Origin: Phycisphaerales bacterium | GTDB taxonomy: Bacteria > Planctomycetota > Phycisphaerae > Tepidisphaerales > Tepidisphaeraceae | Assembly: GCA_028291615.1 (NCBI GenBank) | Contig: JAQGHM010000300.1 | Location: forward strand, 1 to 36,176 | Length of the DNA stretch: 36,176 nucleotides | Direction: 5' to 3' | Shown here: one piece after another, positions 1 through 8,132 of the stretch | How the letters are laid out: each line of letters begins with the position of its first letter | Position numbering within the stretch: the stretch's first letter is position 1 | Notes under the pieces: generated by a model | The model's input: only the letters and a program-made list of their open reading frames with translations | Database searches by the model: none | Told to the model about the DNA's origin: nothing | Made by a program: the position numbers and the translations under genes

Positions 1-545
1 CCCATCGCCGACGTCAGTGCCCCCGTGTCCGTGTTGTAGGCCGTGATGTAGTCCGAATTATCCCCCGCGAAAACCGTGAACGTCTTGGCTAACTGAGGGG
101 CGTTGTCCAGAAATGTGAGCTGGAAAATATCGACTTCCCCGGCAGGCGGCGGGAGGGTGGTGGCGGCCTGCGTCTCCGCTGGGGGCGATGCAGTGGGCTG
201 CGTCGTCGGGCGGTCGTTGAACCCCGGATAGTATCCGTGAATGTTCAGGATCCCGCCGAAGTTTCCGTCCACGCTGAACTGGAAAAAATCGACGATGTAA
301 CCGTTCAAACCCTTGATCCCCGCGAAATCCACCTTGTCCGCCTCGAACGTCACATCGAGCTGAAACGCCGCGACGTTCAGCGGGTCCACCGTCATCAGGA
401 TCGAGCGCTGCCCCGACGTGGTCGTTGCAACCGTATTGTTGCTGGTGGAAGCATGGCGCGCGGTCCGGATGATCGCGCCCGAAGCGCTCATCGACCCGCA
501 GCACAGCACCACAAGGGCGCAAGCACAACTGGCTCTAGAGAACAT
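1..545 (-). CDS. Secreted PEP-CTERM-type protein, cohesin-like fold (partial, C-terminus outside window)
   Basis: The frame is open from an ATG at 545 to the window edge, so about 181 residues are seen and the C-terminus is missing. The start is supported by a GGAG about 5 bases upstream. It begins MFSRASCAC with a hydrophobic signal peptide, then a segment ending in GQRSILMTVDPLNVAAFQLD that looks like the beta-sandwich of cohesin-like domains. It is clearly paralogous to the next minus-strand gene (713-1417) along its whole visible length, including SGQRSILMTVDP, GLNGY, HGYYPGFNDR and GEVDIFQ. By analogy the missing end should carry a VPLP-type PEP-CTERM tail for export and sorting. The function is unknown. 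The cohesin-like call is inferred from the pattern of hydrophobic strands only. Confidence 0.75.
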   Translation of the reverse strand, partial: MFSRASCACALVVLCCGSMSASGAIIRTARHASTSNNTVATTTSGQRSILMTVDPLNVAAFQLDVTFEADKVDFAGIKGLNGYIVDFFQFSVDGNFGGILNIHGYYPGFNDRPTTQPTASPPAETQAATTLPPPAGEVDIFQLTFLDNAPQLAKTFTVFAGDNSDYITAYNTDTGALTSAM

Positions 546-685
546 CGCCGCTCCAAGGAAGAAGATCACCGGTAACACCCACACCGGACGCAGCCATTGT
601 CTGGCGTTGCTCGGCAAAAGCAAGCAAAATCACCCGACGCCCCGACAGCATTCTGTTAATCGGTGGCGTCGAATCAGACAACTGC

Positions 686-708
686 TCCGATTGGGCAACC
701 TGGTGAAC
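686..708 (-). promoter_or_regulatory. 23-bp motif upstream of the first PEP-CTERM gene (copy 1)
   Basis: On the plus strand this begins TCCGATTGGGCAACC and ends TGGTGAAC. It matches the copy at 1566-1588 at 21 of 23 positions. It lies about 140 bp upstream of the minus-strand start at 545 and five bases beyond the stop of the gene at 713-1417. The bases between motif and gene have diverged much more, so it may be a binding site, or simply the conserved edge of the duplicated unit. Confidence 0.5.
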
Positions 709-712
709 TCAA

Positions 713-1417
713 TCAAGGCAATTTCAAGCGCCCGTTCCGACGACGAAGGTGGCCTGCCAGCACGCCCGCCCCGCTGATCAAACCGGTTGCCAGCCCACCG
801 GGAAGCGGCACGCTGCTGATGCCGTCTACGGTGGAAAACGCGGGATCGACGCCCTGGTCAGTCGCCGGATCGTATAGACCCATGGCCGTTGTCGTCAGTC
901 CTGTGTCACTGTTGTATGCGTTGATGTAGTCGAATGGTCCTGCGAAGACCGCGAACGTCTTGGACAGTTCCGGCGCCAGGTCCAGGAATGTGACTTGGAA
1001 GATATCGACCTCCCCGACGGGCGGCGTGGCCGTCACCGCCGCAGCGGCCTGCAATCCGACGGGCGGTTGGAAGGCAAGGCGGTCGTTGAAACCCGGGTAG
1101 TAACCGTGGATCCCGAATATCTGCCCCCCAGGCCCCTCCGTGACGACTTCATACGTCTGATCGATCACATACCCGTTCAGACCGGTAATCCCAACGAATT
1201 CGACCTTGCCCGCCTCGAACGACACGTCCAACTGAAAGGACGCCACGTCGAGCGGATCCACGGTCATGAGGATCGAACGCTGCCCCGATGTCGTCGTGGT
1301 TACAGTACGATTGCTCGTCGATGCATGGCGTGCCGTCTTGATGATAGCCGCAGACACCTCCACCGGCGCGCAGAACAGGACCGCCGAGGCGCACACACAA
1401 CCTGCTTTAAGGAACAT
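713..1417 (-). CDS. Secreted PEP-CTERM-type protein, cohesin-like fold
   Basis: The product is 234 residues. A GTG at 1423 is in frame, but the ATG at 1417 is preferred: it has GGAG five bases upstream and aligns with the start of the paralogue at 545. The signal peptide (MFLKAGCVCASAVLFCAP...) ends near VSA. The middle (SILMTVDPLDVASFQLDVSF) has alternating hydrophobic strands like cohesin-type beta-sandwiches. The tail is VPLPGG, a hydrophobic helix (GLISGAGVLAG), then HLRRR, which fits the PEP-CTERM/VPLP sorting-signal pattern. Such proteins are cut and sorted by an exosortase, none of which is visible in this window. With 1-545 it forms a tandem duplicate with a unit of about 870-880 bp. 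The role is unknown, perhaps cell surface or exopolysaccharide matrix. Confidence 0.82.
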   Translation of the reverse strand: MFLKAGCVCASAVLFCAPVEVSAAIIKTARHASTSNRTVTTTTSGQRSILMTVDPLDVASFQLDVSFEAGKVEFVGITGLNGYVIDQTYEVVTEGPGGQIFGIHGYYPGFNDRLAFQPPVGLQAAAAVTATPPVGEVDIFQVTFLDLAPELSKTFAVFAGPFDYINAYNSDTGLTTTAMGLYDPATDQGVDPAFSTVDGISSVPLPGGLATGLISGAGVLAGHLRRRNGRLKLP

Positions 1418-1565
1418 CTTCACTCCGTCGAGGAATAATCAGGCCGGCCTTGCACACACCCGCGCCGGTTTGATGATTCTCTGCGCCACACCCGCCACGT
1501 GCAAGTGAAAAATGTCCCCGGAGCAGACCTCCAAGTTAAAAGGTTTAACGACTTCGCCTTCCTTT

Positions 1566-1588
1566 TCCGATTGGGTAAACTGGTGAAC
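1566..1588 (-). promoter_or_regulatory. 23-bp motif upstream of the second PEP-CTERM gene (copy 2)
   Basis: This is the second copy of the motif at 686-708, starting TCCGATTGGGTAAAC on the plus strand. It is about 150 bp upstream of the ATG at 1417 in the same orientation as copy 1. On the other strand it overlaps the translation start region of the FecR gene (ATG 1591), so it could affect both divergent genes. No extra function is seen directly. Confidence 0.5.
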
Positions 1589-1590
1589 CT

Positions 1591-3057
1591 ATGACGACTC
1601 GTATTCTGGGATTTCTGGCGGTCGGTCTCGGCTTGGCACTGTTTGCCCGCGGCGAGGGCACAACCGCGCCGGCGCCGCTGCAGATCACCGTCACCGGCGT
1701 CGAAGGAATCGTCCAGGTCCGCGACGCCTCCGACAAGCCGTGGCAAAAGGCCGTCGTTGGGATGAACGTCACCGAAGGCGCCGAATTCCGCACCGGCCCG
1801 CGCTCCGCTGTCCGCGTCCTCATACCGCCCGATCAGACGATCACCCTCGATCGCCTCGGCGTCGTGAAGCTGATGCAGGCCATCCAGCAAGGCAACGTCG
1901 TCAAAACCAAGGTCGGCATGCCCTACGGCCGTACCCGTTACGACATCGAGGAGGCCGGCATCGAGCATCAGTCGCAACTCGTCAGCCCTTCCAGCACCCT
2001 CGCCATCCGCGGCACCAAGGTCAGCGTCTACGACCAACCCCCCTTCGCCCCCAGCGCCGTCAGCCTTACCGGTCGCGCCGTCTACACTACCGCAAAACGT
2101 CAGGTCGCTTTCGGTGGTAAGGGACAGGGCAAAACCGACATCTCCGCCACGACCGATAACCCCGCCCAGCTTTCCCTCCTCCAAACCTTCGTCGATCCCA
2201 ACTCGAGCTACGGCCGCCCGCCCGCCGACCAGCGCCTCATCAGCCAACTCCAAGCCAAAGGAGACGTCGTCGCACGCAATGGCCAACTCGCCGTCGCGTT
2301 CGGCCCCGCCGTCACCGATAAGGCGTTGACCGAGATCATCAGCGGCCAGGGACGGTTCAACATCTCGCTCCGCTGGTTCGGGCCTGGCGATTTCGACCTC
2401 TTCGTCCTCACTAACGACCCCAAGACCGGCGCCCCCTACACGCTGGGCAACCCGTCATACAAAGGGTCGGTCTTCAAAGACATCGGCCTCTTCGGCGATA
2501 ACGGCACGGCCCCCGTCACCGCCGCCAAAACCCCCGACGGCGGGCAAATCAAGTTCGACCAGGTCGCCTTCGGTGGCGGCGGCATCGAGCTCGCAAGCTG
2601 GAACACGCCCGTCCCCCAGGTCGGCTACACCGTCGCCGTCCTCTACTACGATCAGCGCGGCAAGCTGGCGAGCTATCCCGTCCGCCAGAACTTCCGCGTC
2701 GACGCCTTCCTCGACGGCAAGGCCGTCCCCGTGCTGACCAACTTCGACGAGATCGCAGCCGGAACCGCAACCGAACTGAAATTCGGCCCCACTTATCAGG
2801 GCACCGCAAGCCTCATCGATTCGGAAAAAATTCTGGTCATCGATCCGGCCGTTGGCGTCAAGGGCGACGTCCGTCTGACTGCCGTCGATCTCTCGGAAGA
2901 GGCGGTCGGCCCCATTAACGGGCAAACCACGAGCGGCGGCACCACCCCCGTCGCGGTCGCCGCCAAGCGCGGCAAACGCAAAGTGATCACCGCCCCCGCC
3001 GGCTCGCCAAGCAAGATCGGCCCGACCGTCGTCCCCAAGACCGTGAAGACGAAGTAA
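1591..3057 (+). CDS. FecR-domain secreted protein
   Basis: The product is 488 residues. The N-terminus (MTTRILGFLAVGLGLALFARG) is a signal peptide. A FecR-type domain follows at about residues 35-150: VTGVEGIVQVRD, then VTEGAEFRTGPRSAVRVLIP, and STLAIRGTKVSVYD, the typical RGT-V motif of this fold. Residues about 260-400 form a second, beta-rich extracellular region (FNISLRWFGPGDFDLFVLTN) that I cannot name. The C-terminus is basic and low complexity. FecR domains are best known as periplasmic signal relays for ECF sigma factors, but planctomycetes have many without a sigma partner, and none is next to this one. FecR proteins also often occur near CHASE2 cyclases, and one lies 2.5 kb downstream here. 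Confidence 0.82.
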   Translation: MTTRILGFLAVGLGLALFARGEGTTAPAPLQITVTGVEGIVQVRDASDKPWQKAVVGMNVTEGAEFRTGPRSAVRVLIPPDQTITLDRLGVVKLMQAIQQGNVVKTKVGMPYGRTRYDIEEAGIEHQSQLVSPSSTLAIRGTKVSVYDQPPFAPSAVSLTGRAVYTTAKRQVAFGGKGQGKTDISATTDNPAQLSLLQTFVDPNSSYGRPPADQRLISQLQAKGDVVARNGQLAVAFGPAVTDKALTEIISGQGRFNISLRWFGPGDFDLFVLTNDPKTGAPYTLGNPSYKGSVFKDIGLFGDNGTAPVTAAKTPDGGQIKFDQVAFGGGGIELASWNTPVPQVGYTVAVLYYDQRGKLASYPVRQNFRVDAFLDGKAVPVLTNFDEIAAGTATELKFGPTYQGTASLIDSEKILVIDPAVGVKGDVRLTAVDLSEEAVGPINGQTTSGGTTPVAVAAKRGKRKVITAPAGSPSKIGPTVVPKTVKTK

Positions 3058-3121
3058 AGACTCCGTCTAGCGGTCATCACTGCTGCGACACCGGCGCGGC
3101 GTGTTAATCAACATCCGGCCG

Positions 3122-4141
3122 CTACCGCTTCTCCTGTTCCTCCATATCGCGCTGCAGCCGCTTCTGCGCCTCGAGCTGATCCGCTTGGATCGCGGGCGTC
3201 AGGCAGCTTCGCGGTATCGCCGCCAGCAATTGCTGCGTCTTCGCAAGGCTCGCATCATCGGGCAGCGTCTTTGACAGTTGCGCCGCCCGAGACTGCAATT
3301 CGCGGAATCGCGACGCGCTCGCCACCGGCGGGCGACGCCACCGATCCGCCTCCGGGCCCAATTCGCGCGCACGCTTCTTCGCCGCCTCCACCCGGCTCGC
3401 CAGCGTCGGATGGTCCGAAAGATACGCGACGCCCTTGTCATACCCCTTGTCGATCATGAGCTGGAAGAAATGCCCGAACAACTGCGGGTCCCATCCCGCG
3501 TGCGTGTAGAAGTAAAACCCGTACTCATCCGCCTGCGCCTCGTCCCCGCGCGTGAAAGTAGTGCCAACCAACTGCCCCGCCGCCATTGCCGCTCCGCCCG
3601 CCGCCGATCCGTATTCCGTCGCGTGCTCTTTCCCGCCTGCCAATGCGCCCGCCGCGCCCACCGCCAGCGCGCTGCCAATGATCGCGTACTGCCGCTGCGT
3701 CCCCTTCTGCACATGGCGGCTGTAAACGTGGGCATATTCGTGGCTCATCACGGCAGCCAGGTCGTTCTCATCCTGGCAAAGCTGGAACAGCGCGGTGTAG
3801 ATGTACATGTGCTCGCCACCCGTCGTGAACGCGTTGAGCGTCTTGCTGTTGACGAAGTGAAACTGCATCTTCTTCGAGAACATCCAGTCACGGTCTGGAT
3901 CCTTGAAATGACTAGGCGGACCGACCTTGTTCCGATCCGCCTCCTTCGCCGCCTCCACGATGCGATCCCCCACCGATTGGATGTAATCCGACAACTCGCG
4001 ATCATTAATCACCGCCGGCTTGAGCCCGCTATGCGCCTGATCCGCCTGATCAATGATCTGCCGATCCGTCACCGCACACCCGCCGGCGCCCAGGATGAAT
4101 AACAAAAGCAACGAGACTGACTGGTTGGTTCGGAATTTCAT
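3122..4141 (-). CDS. M48-family zinc metalloprotease, lipoprotein
   Basis: The product is 339 residues, with ATG at 4141 and GAGG nine bases before it. A lipoprotein signal peptide ends in LGAGGC, with Cys22 as the lipid site. The zinc motif HEYAH is at residues 134-138 and the third-ligand motif EAQAD is at 201-205. Between them is a Gly/Ala-rich hydrophobic stretch (about 153-192). Downstream is SDHPTLASRVEAAKKRA, the usual HP-x-x-x-x-R segment of M48 peptidases of the BepA/LoiP type. These act in the periplasm on misfolded outer-membrane or envelope proteins. It converges on the FecR gene with a 64-bp gap. All catalytic residues look intact, so it is probably active. The C-terminal helix rich in Gln/Arg (about 280-339) is specific to this protein. 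Confidence 0.88.
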   Translation of the reverse strand: MKFRTNQSVSLLLLFILGAGGCAVTDRQIIDQADQAHSGLKPAVINDRELSDYIQSVGDRIVEAAKEADRNKVGPPSHFKDPDRDWMFSKKMQFHFVNSKTLNAFTTGGEHMYIYTALFQLCQDENDLAAVMSHEYAHVYSRHVQKGTQRQYAIIGSALAVGAAGALAGGKEHATEYGSAAGGAAMAAGQLVGTTFTRGDEAQADEYGFYFYTHAGWDPQLFGHFFQLMIDKGYDKGVAYLSDHPTLASRVEAAKKRARELGPEADRWRRPPVASASRFRELQSRAAQLSKTLPDDASLAKTQQLLAAIPRSCLTPAIQADQLEAQKRLQRDMEEQEKR

Positions 4142-4179
4142 TTTCAGTTTCCTCGTCTCAAAAATTTTAGCGCCCGCTT

Positions 4180-4203
4180 GACTTCGACGAGCTCAGTCGA
4201 GTC
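4180..4203. repeat. Small palindrome between MFS transporter and M48 genes
   Basis: GACT-T-CGAC pairs with GTCG-AGTC around a short GAGCTCA loop with one bulged base. It lies downstream of the transporter stop (4244) and upstream of the M48 start (4141), both on the minus strand. It could be a transcription terminator or a leader hairpin, but no T-run follows. Palindromes built around CTTCGACnAGCTCAG are common dispersed repeats in many bacteria. Confidence 0.35.
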
Positions 4204-4243
4204 GCGGGCCGCGGGTCCGCTCACCAAGTCTAATCCAAACCCC

Positions 4244-5440
4244 CTACGCCCGCCTACGTGCTTTCGCCGCCGCAATCCCCGCCGCAACCACGCTCACCAG
4301 CACCAGCGACGACACCGCCGCCACCCCCGCAAACAAATTCTTTTCCCATCGCCACTGTGTCAGCGCCCCCGCCCCCGGCCCCAGCACCTGTCCCAGCCCG
4401 ATCAGCGCCTCGTGATACCCCGCATGCTCCGCGCTCCCCTCGCTCAGCACCATCCCGAAATACAAACTCGCGGTATAAATCAGCCCCAGCGCCGCCCCCA
4501 GCAGAACCTGCGCTGCGATCATCCCCCCGAGCCCCACCGGCGCCGTCACCCCGACAAACGCCGCCCCCATCAACACCGCCGCCCCCAGCAGCAGCATCGG
4601 CCGCGTATGCCAGAAAACCGTCGCCCCCAAAATCCAAAACGCCAGCCACCGGCTCACCATCCAAACGCTCCCGACCGCCGTCTGCGCCGTAGTATCCAGC
4701 CCCTGCATCACCGGCAACAACGGCATCAACGCCGACAGACTGTAAATCACGACGTAAGTGGAAGGCAGCGCAATCCGCGATAACCAAAGCGCCAAAGTCC
4801 GCTGCCGCAACAACGCAGGCTCCGGATCAACATGCACATGCTCCACCCCAGTTGGCTGGGTTGCTTCAGCAACCCTGTCTTCCGCAGTAGATGACGCCAA
4901 AACCCCATACCCCCGAAACGCAACGATAATTCCCACGATCGCCACGTGAATCGCGAATGGCACCACGAACACCATCCGCGCATCGATCTTCAGCAACGTC
5001 CCCTGCACCGCCACCGCCAGCGCCCCCGTCCCCGCCCAGATCAGGTTGTACATCCCGATCCGCCGCGACAGCGTATGCGGATCAGCCCCCACCGCCGCCG
5101 CCGCCTCCAACACCGGCCAGTTCAGCGCCATAAGCGGCACGTACAGGATAATAACCCCCGTCAAAATCGCAGGACTGCTAACGATAACCCCCACCGCCGA
5201 AACCCCCGCCAGCGCCAAGTTGCTGAAGATCAACAACCGCCGATCCCCCACCCGCTTAGCCACCTTCTGCGAAGCCAACGACGCCAGCACGTAAACCGCC
5301 CCCTGCGCCGAAGCCAACAAAAAATTCCGCATCAACCCCCACCCGAAGACCTGCTTCGTATAAAAAAAGATCCCGATGAACAACAGGTTCGCCGCGAACG
5401 ACAAAACCCCTTCGATCAACAAAGTAATCCGCAAGTTCAT
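4244..5440 (-). CDS. MFS-like multi-pass membrane transporter
   Basis: The product is 398 residues from an ATG at 5440. A longer in-frame reading to 5524 is rejected because its extra residues are translated from a palindromic repeat. The protein has about eleven or twelve hydrophobic helices starting MNLRITLLIEGVLSFAANLLFIG. A cytoplasmic basic loop (ASQKVAKRVGDRRLL) follows helix 2, in the place of the MFS loop-2 motif. A hydrophilic loop lies at about residues 185-220. The arrangement of two bundles with a central loop fits the major facilitator superfamily; the substrate cannot be told. There is no good ribosome-binding site. It is divergent from the CHASE2 cyclase gene, with a REP-like palindrome in the 124-bp gap. 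Confidence 0.7.
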   Translation of the reverse strand: MNLRITLLIEGVLSFAANLLFIGIFFYTKQVFGWGLMRNFLLASAQGAVYVLASLASQKVAKRVGDRRLLIFSNLALAGVSAVGVIVSSPAILTGVIILYVPLMALNWPVLEAAAAVGADPHTLSRRIGMYNLIWAGTGALAVAVQGTLLKIDARMVFVVPFAIHVAIVGIIVAFRGYGVLASSTAEDRVAEATQPTGVEHVHVDPEPALLRQRTLALWLSRIALPSTYVVIYSLSALMPLLPVMQGLDTTAQTAVGSVWMVSRWLAFWILGATVFWHTRPMLLLGAAVLMGAAFVGVTAPVGLGGMIAAQVLLGAALGLIYTASLYFGMVLSEGSAEHAGYHEALIGLGQVLGPGAGALTQWRWEKNLFAGVAAVSSLVLVSVVAAGIAAAKARRRA

Positions 5441-5492
5441 GGGCCGCGAATCATGCGGGCCAAGAGCGTTTTCCACAACAGCGTTCGCCACC

Positions 5493-5522
5493 AAAGCCCA
5501 CGGAACTCGTTCCGTGGGTTCC
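5493..5522. repeat. REP-like palindrome, family 2, copy F
   Basis: The core arms are CCCACGGAAC (5497-5506) and GTTCCGTGGG (5509-5518) around a TC loop, preceded by AAAG and followed by TT. It is identical in core to the copy at 25571-25600 and shares its outer AAAGCCCA...TGGG with the copies at 31379-31410 and 31434-31464. It lies between divergent genes and could not be a terminator for either. Confidence 0.8.
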
Positions 5523-5564
5523 ACACCGGTGACTCTTTAACCCCCGCCTGTACACTGCTAAGCA

Positions 5565-7616
5565 ATGCGCCTCCCCGTCCGCCTCCCCGAATACCGCCTC
5601 TACCAGAAATGGCTGGCCGCCACGATCATCGCCGTCGTCTGCGCCGGCTTGGGCGTGGTTCTCTGGACCCCCGCCAGAATCCTCGGCGCAGTAGGCATGC
5701 TCGATCATGTCTTCTACGACTCCCTCTTCCGCCTGCGGCCCGCAGAAAGCCAAATGGACAGCCAGATCATCATCATCGCCGCTAACGACAAGAGCATCGC
5801 GACGATGCAGCAGGAGCGTCGTATCGGTTGGCCATGGCCGCGCACGTATTGGGGGAAGATGATTAGCTATCTGGATAATGAAGCCAAAGCCAAAGCCGTC
5901 GTATTCGACCTGCTTTTTGACGGGAGCAGCGCCCGCAACGCGCCCGAGAAGGAAGACGACGACGAACTGTTCGCCGGCGCGATCGACGCCTCCGAAACAC
6001 CCGTCATTCTCGCCAGCCGCGCCCTGCCCGACCACACGGTGCTCAAGATCGCACCGCCTGTCAGGAACCCGATCCTCGGTGCCTCCAACATATCCGCCGA
6101 AGGCGTCATTCGAACGTACACGCCAGTCGTCGACGGACTCGACAGCATCGCGCTGCGGACAATGAAGCAAATCAAGCAGACGCCGCCGTCATGGGCCACC
6201 AGCGATCAGCCCTATCTGCTGCGATTCTACGGCCCCCACTCGCGCGGCCCCGGGGCGCCGGTCACGTTCAGATACATCGAAGCCGCTAAGTTTTTGGAAG
6301 TCGCCGACAACCCCGACGCCGACCCCGCAATGGCCGCCCTCCTGAAAGACAAAATCGTCTTCATCGCCACCATCACCGCCGGCACCTACGACCTCAAAGC
6401 CTCCCCGCTACAGTCCCAATATCCCGGCGTGGAACTTCACGCGACCGCCCTGCAGAACATGCTCGCCAACCAACGCGTCACACCAATCGGATTCCCGACC
6501 CGCGTCCTGACGCTGATGTTCGCCTGCTTTATCGCCGCGATCGGCACCGTTATCCCCGCGCGGGTCCCGCTCAAACTCGTCGGCGGCGTTTCGGGTCTGG
6601 CAATGGTGTTAGCCATTACCGCCGCGTTCTTCCTCAGCGCGAACGTCCGCTGGATGCCCCCCGCCGCCGCCCTTTTTGCCGCGATGCTCTCGGCGTTCGT
6701 CGGCCTCTCCTACAGCTACCTGACCGAGCTCCGCCAGCGCCGCTTCATCCTCAAAGCCTTCGCCCAGAGCGTCTCCAAGGAAGTCGCCGACGAGATCGCC
6801 AAAGATCCCAAAAAGCTCGGCCTCGGCGGACAGCGCCGCGACATGACCGTCATGTTCACCGACCTCGCCAACTTTACCACCCTTTCCGAAGCCTTAGAGG
6901 TAGAAAAACTCGCCGCCGTACTCCAGTTCTATCTCGAGGAAATGTCCGGCGTCGTCCTCGGTGTCAACGGCACCCTCGACAAGTACATTGGCGACGCCAT
7001 CATGGCCTTCTGGAATGCCCCGGTGAACCAGCCCGACCACGCCTTCCGCGCCTGCCGCGGGGCACTCGAAATGCGCCGCCGCGAGGCCATCCTCCAACCC
7101 AAAATCCTCGAAATGGCCGGAACCGAAGTCTACAGCCGCATCGGCATCAACTCCGGTCCCATGGTCGTCGGCAATCTCGGCTCGACATTCAAGTTCGCCT
7201 ACACCGTCATCGGCGACGCCGTCAATCTTGGCAGCCGGCTCGAAGGCGCCAACAAGATGTACGGCACCCGCATCATGCTCAGCGAAACCACGGCCGCCAT
7301 CGTCAAGGACCAGTTCATTCTCCGCAAACTCGACCTGCTCCGCGTCAAGGGAAAGTTCAAGCCGATGGCCGTCTACGAATTGATCGGCGAAAGAACCGCC
7401 GCCTCACAACCCTCGGCCCACATCGCTCGCTACGAACAAGCGCTCGCCCTGTATCAGGCTGGCCAGTTCGATCAGGCTTTGGAATTATTAACAATCTTGA
7501 ACAAAGACTTTCCCGACGACGGTCCAACCGTTACATTACTAGCCCGGGTGATCAAGCTTCGCGAACACCCGCCGGGCCCCGAGTGGGACGGCGTCTACGT
7601 CGCGAAAGACAAATGA
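5565..7616 (+). CDS. CHASE2-domain adenylate cyclase (class III)
   Basis: The product is 683 residues. One N-terminal membrane helix (about 14-34) leads into an extracytoplasmic CHASE2 sensor (about 45-300), with the typical HVFYDSLFRLRP and IIIIAANDKSI starts. Three hydrophobic helices follow at about 310-390. The cyclase domain starts near residue 426 with MTVMFTDLANFTTLSE, carries the metal Asp in FTD and a second Asp in LDKYIGDAIMAFW (about 477), and ends in AYTVIGDAVNLGSRLEGA. The Lys and Asp in these motifs favour ATP, so the product is likely cAMP. The C-terminus (about 645-683) contains TPR-like ALALYQAGQFDQALELL. It heads a close plus-strand run (10-bp and 14-bp gaps) with the SH3 and M48 genes, suggesting an envelope stress or sensing unit. 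Confidence 0.9.
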   Translation: MRLPVRLPEYRLYQKWLAATIIAVVCAGLGVVLWTPARILGAVGMLDHVFYDSLFRLRPAESQMDSQIIIIAANDKSIATMQQERRIGWPWPRTYWGKMISYLDNEAKAKAVVFDLLFDGSSARNAPEKEDDDELFAGAIDASETPVILASRALPDHTVLKIAPPVRNPILGASNISAEGVIRTYTPVVDGLDSIALRTMKQIKQTPPSWATSDQPYLLRFYGPHSRGPGAPVTFRYIEAAKFLEVADNPDADPAMAALLKDKIVFIATITAGTYDLKASPLQSQYPGVELHATALQNMLANQRVTPIGFPTRVLTLMFACFIAAIGTVIPARVPLKLVGGVSGLAMVLAITAAFFLSANVRWMPPAAALFAAMLSAFVGLSYSYLTELRQRRFILKAFAQSVSKEVADEIAKDPKKLGLGGQRRDMTVMFTDLANFTTLSEALEVEKLAAVLQFYLEEMSGVVLGVNGTLDKYIGDAIMAFWNAPVNQPDHAFRACRGALEMRRREAILQPKILEMAGTEVYSRIGINSGPMVVGNLGSTFKFAYTVIGDAVNLGSRLEGANKMYGTRIMLSETTAAIVKDQFILRKLDLLRVKGKFKPMAVYELIGERTAASQPSAHIARYEQALALYQAGQFDQALELLTILNKDFPDDGPTVTLLARVIKLREHPPGPEWDGVYVAKDK

Positions 7617-7626
7617 GGCAACACAT

Positions 7627-8118
7627 ATGAAATGCAAACCACGCGTGCGCTGGATGATCGCGGCAGCGGTGCTCGGAATCTCCACCACCGCCGCCATGGC
7701 GGAGGATGCGGCGGTCAAGTTCAACCAGGTGAAAGTGTTCGCTGAGAACACCACGGCCTCCGATACGATCACGTCGCTCAAAAAGGGCGAAAAGGTGCAA
7801 GTGCTTGCCCGCCAGGGGCCGTGGGTTAAGGTCAGCGCCGGCGGCAAACAGGGGTGGATCAGCGCGAATGCTGTCGGCGACCCGAAGGGCAAAAGCGGTT
7901 TCGCCGGATTAGCCGAGGCGGCAGGGAAGGTATCAGGGTCTGATTCTGCCAGCGGTTCCGCCGCAGGCAAGGGCGGCCTCCCGTCCGAGCAGTGGGCCCA
8001 ATCGAAGAACCTGAGTCGCGGCGGGCTCCAGCGCATGATGGCCCTCCGCGAGACGGTCGGCGGCAGCGAAATTAAAACGTTCGATACCGAAGGCAACGTC
8101 GGCATTGGCAAAAAGTGA
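7627..8118 (+). CDS. Secreted bacterial SH3-domain protein
   Basis: The product is 163 residues. The start at 7627 has GAGG eight bases upstream and lies 10 bp after the cyclase stop, so the two are probably co-transcribed. The signal peptide ends at TTAAMA-ED. A bacterial SH3 domain (SH3b) covers about residues 28-80: VKVFAENTTASDTITSLKKG, then EKVQVLARQGPWVKVSAGGKQ and GWISANAV. Such domains bind peptidoglycan or other envelope targets. The rest (about 85-163) is Gly/Ser-rich and then charged, with no enzyme motif. It probably works in the periplasm with the M48 lipoprotein encoded 14 bp downstream. Confidence 0.82.
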   Translation: MKCKPRVRWMIAAAVLGISTTAAMAEDAAVKFNQVKVFAENTTASDTITSLKKGEKVQVLARQGPWVKVSAGGKQGWISANAVGDPKGKSGFAGLAEAAGKVSGSDSASGSAAGKGGLPSEQWAQSKNLSRGGLQRMMALRETVGGSEIKTFDTEGNVGIGKK

Positions 8119-8132
8119 TTTGGAGGAAAAAC

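Noticed and set aside
5440..5524. Upstream extension of the transporter gene (MEPTERVPWALV...)
   Set aside because: The extra residues come from the REP-like palindrome F. Similar peptides (MQQVAWAF before RAYT 2) arise from copy D in the same way. The internal ATGs fit the families better.
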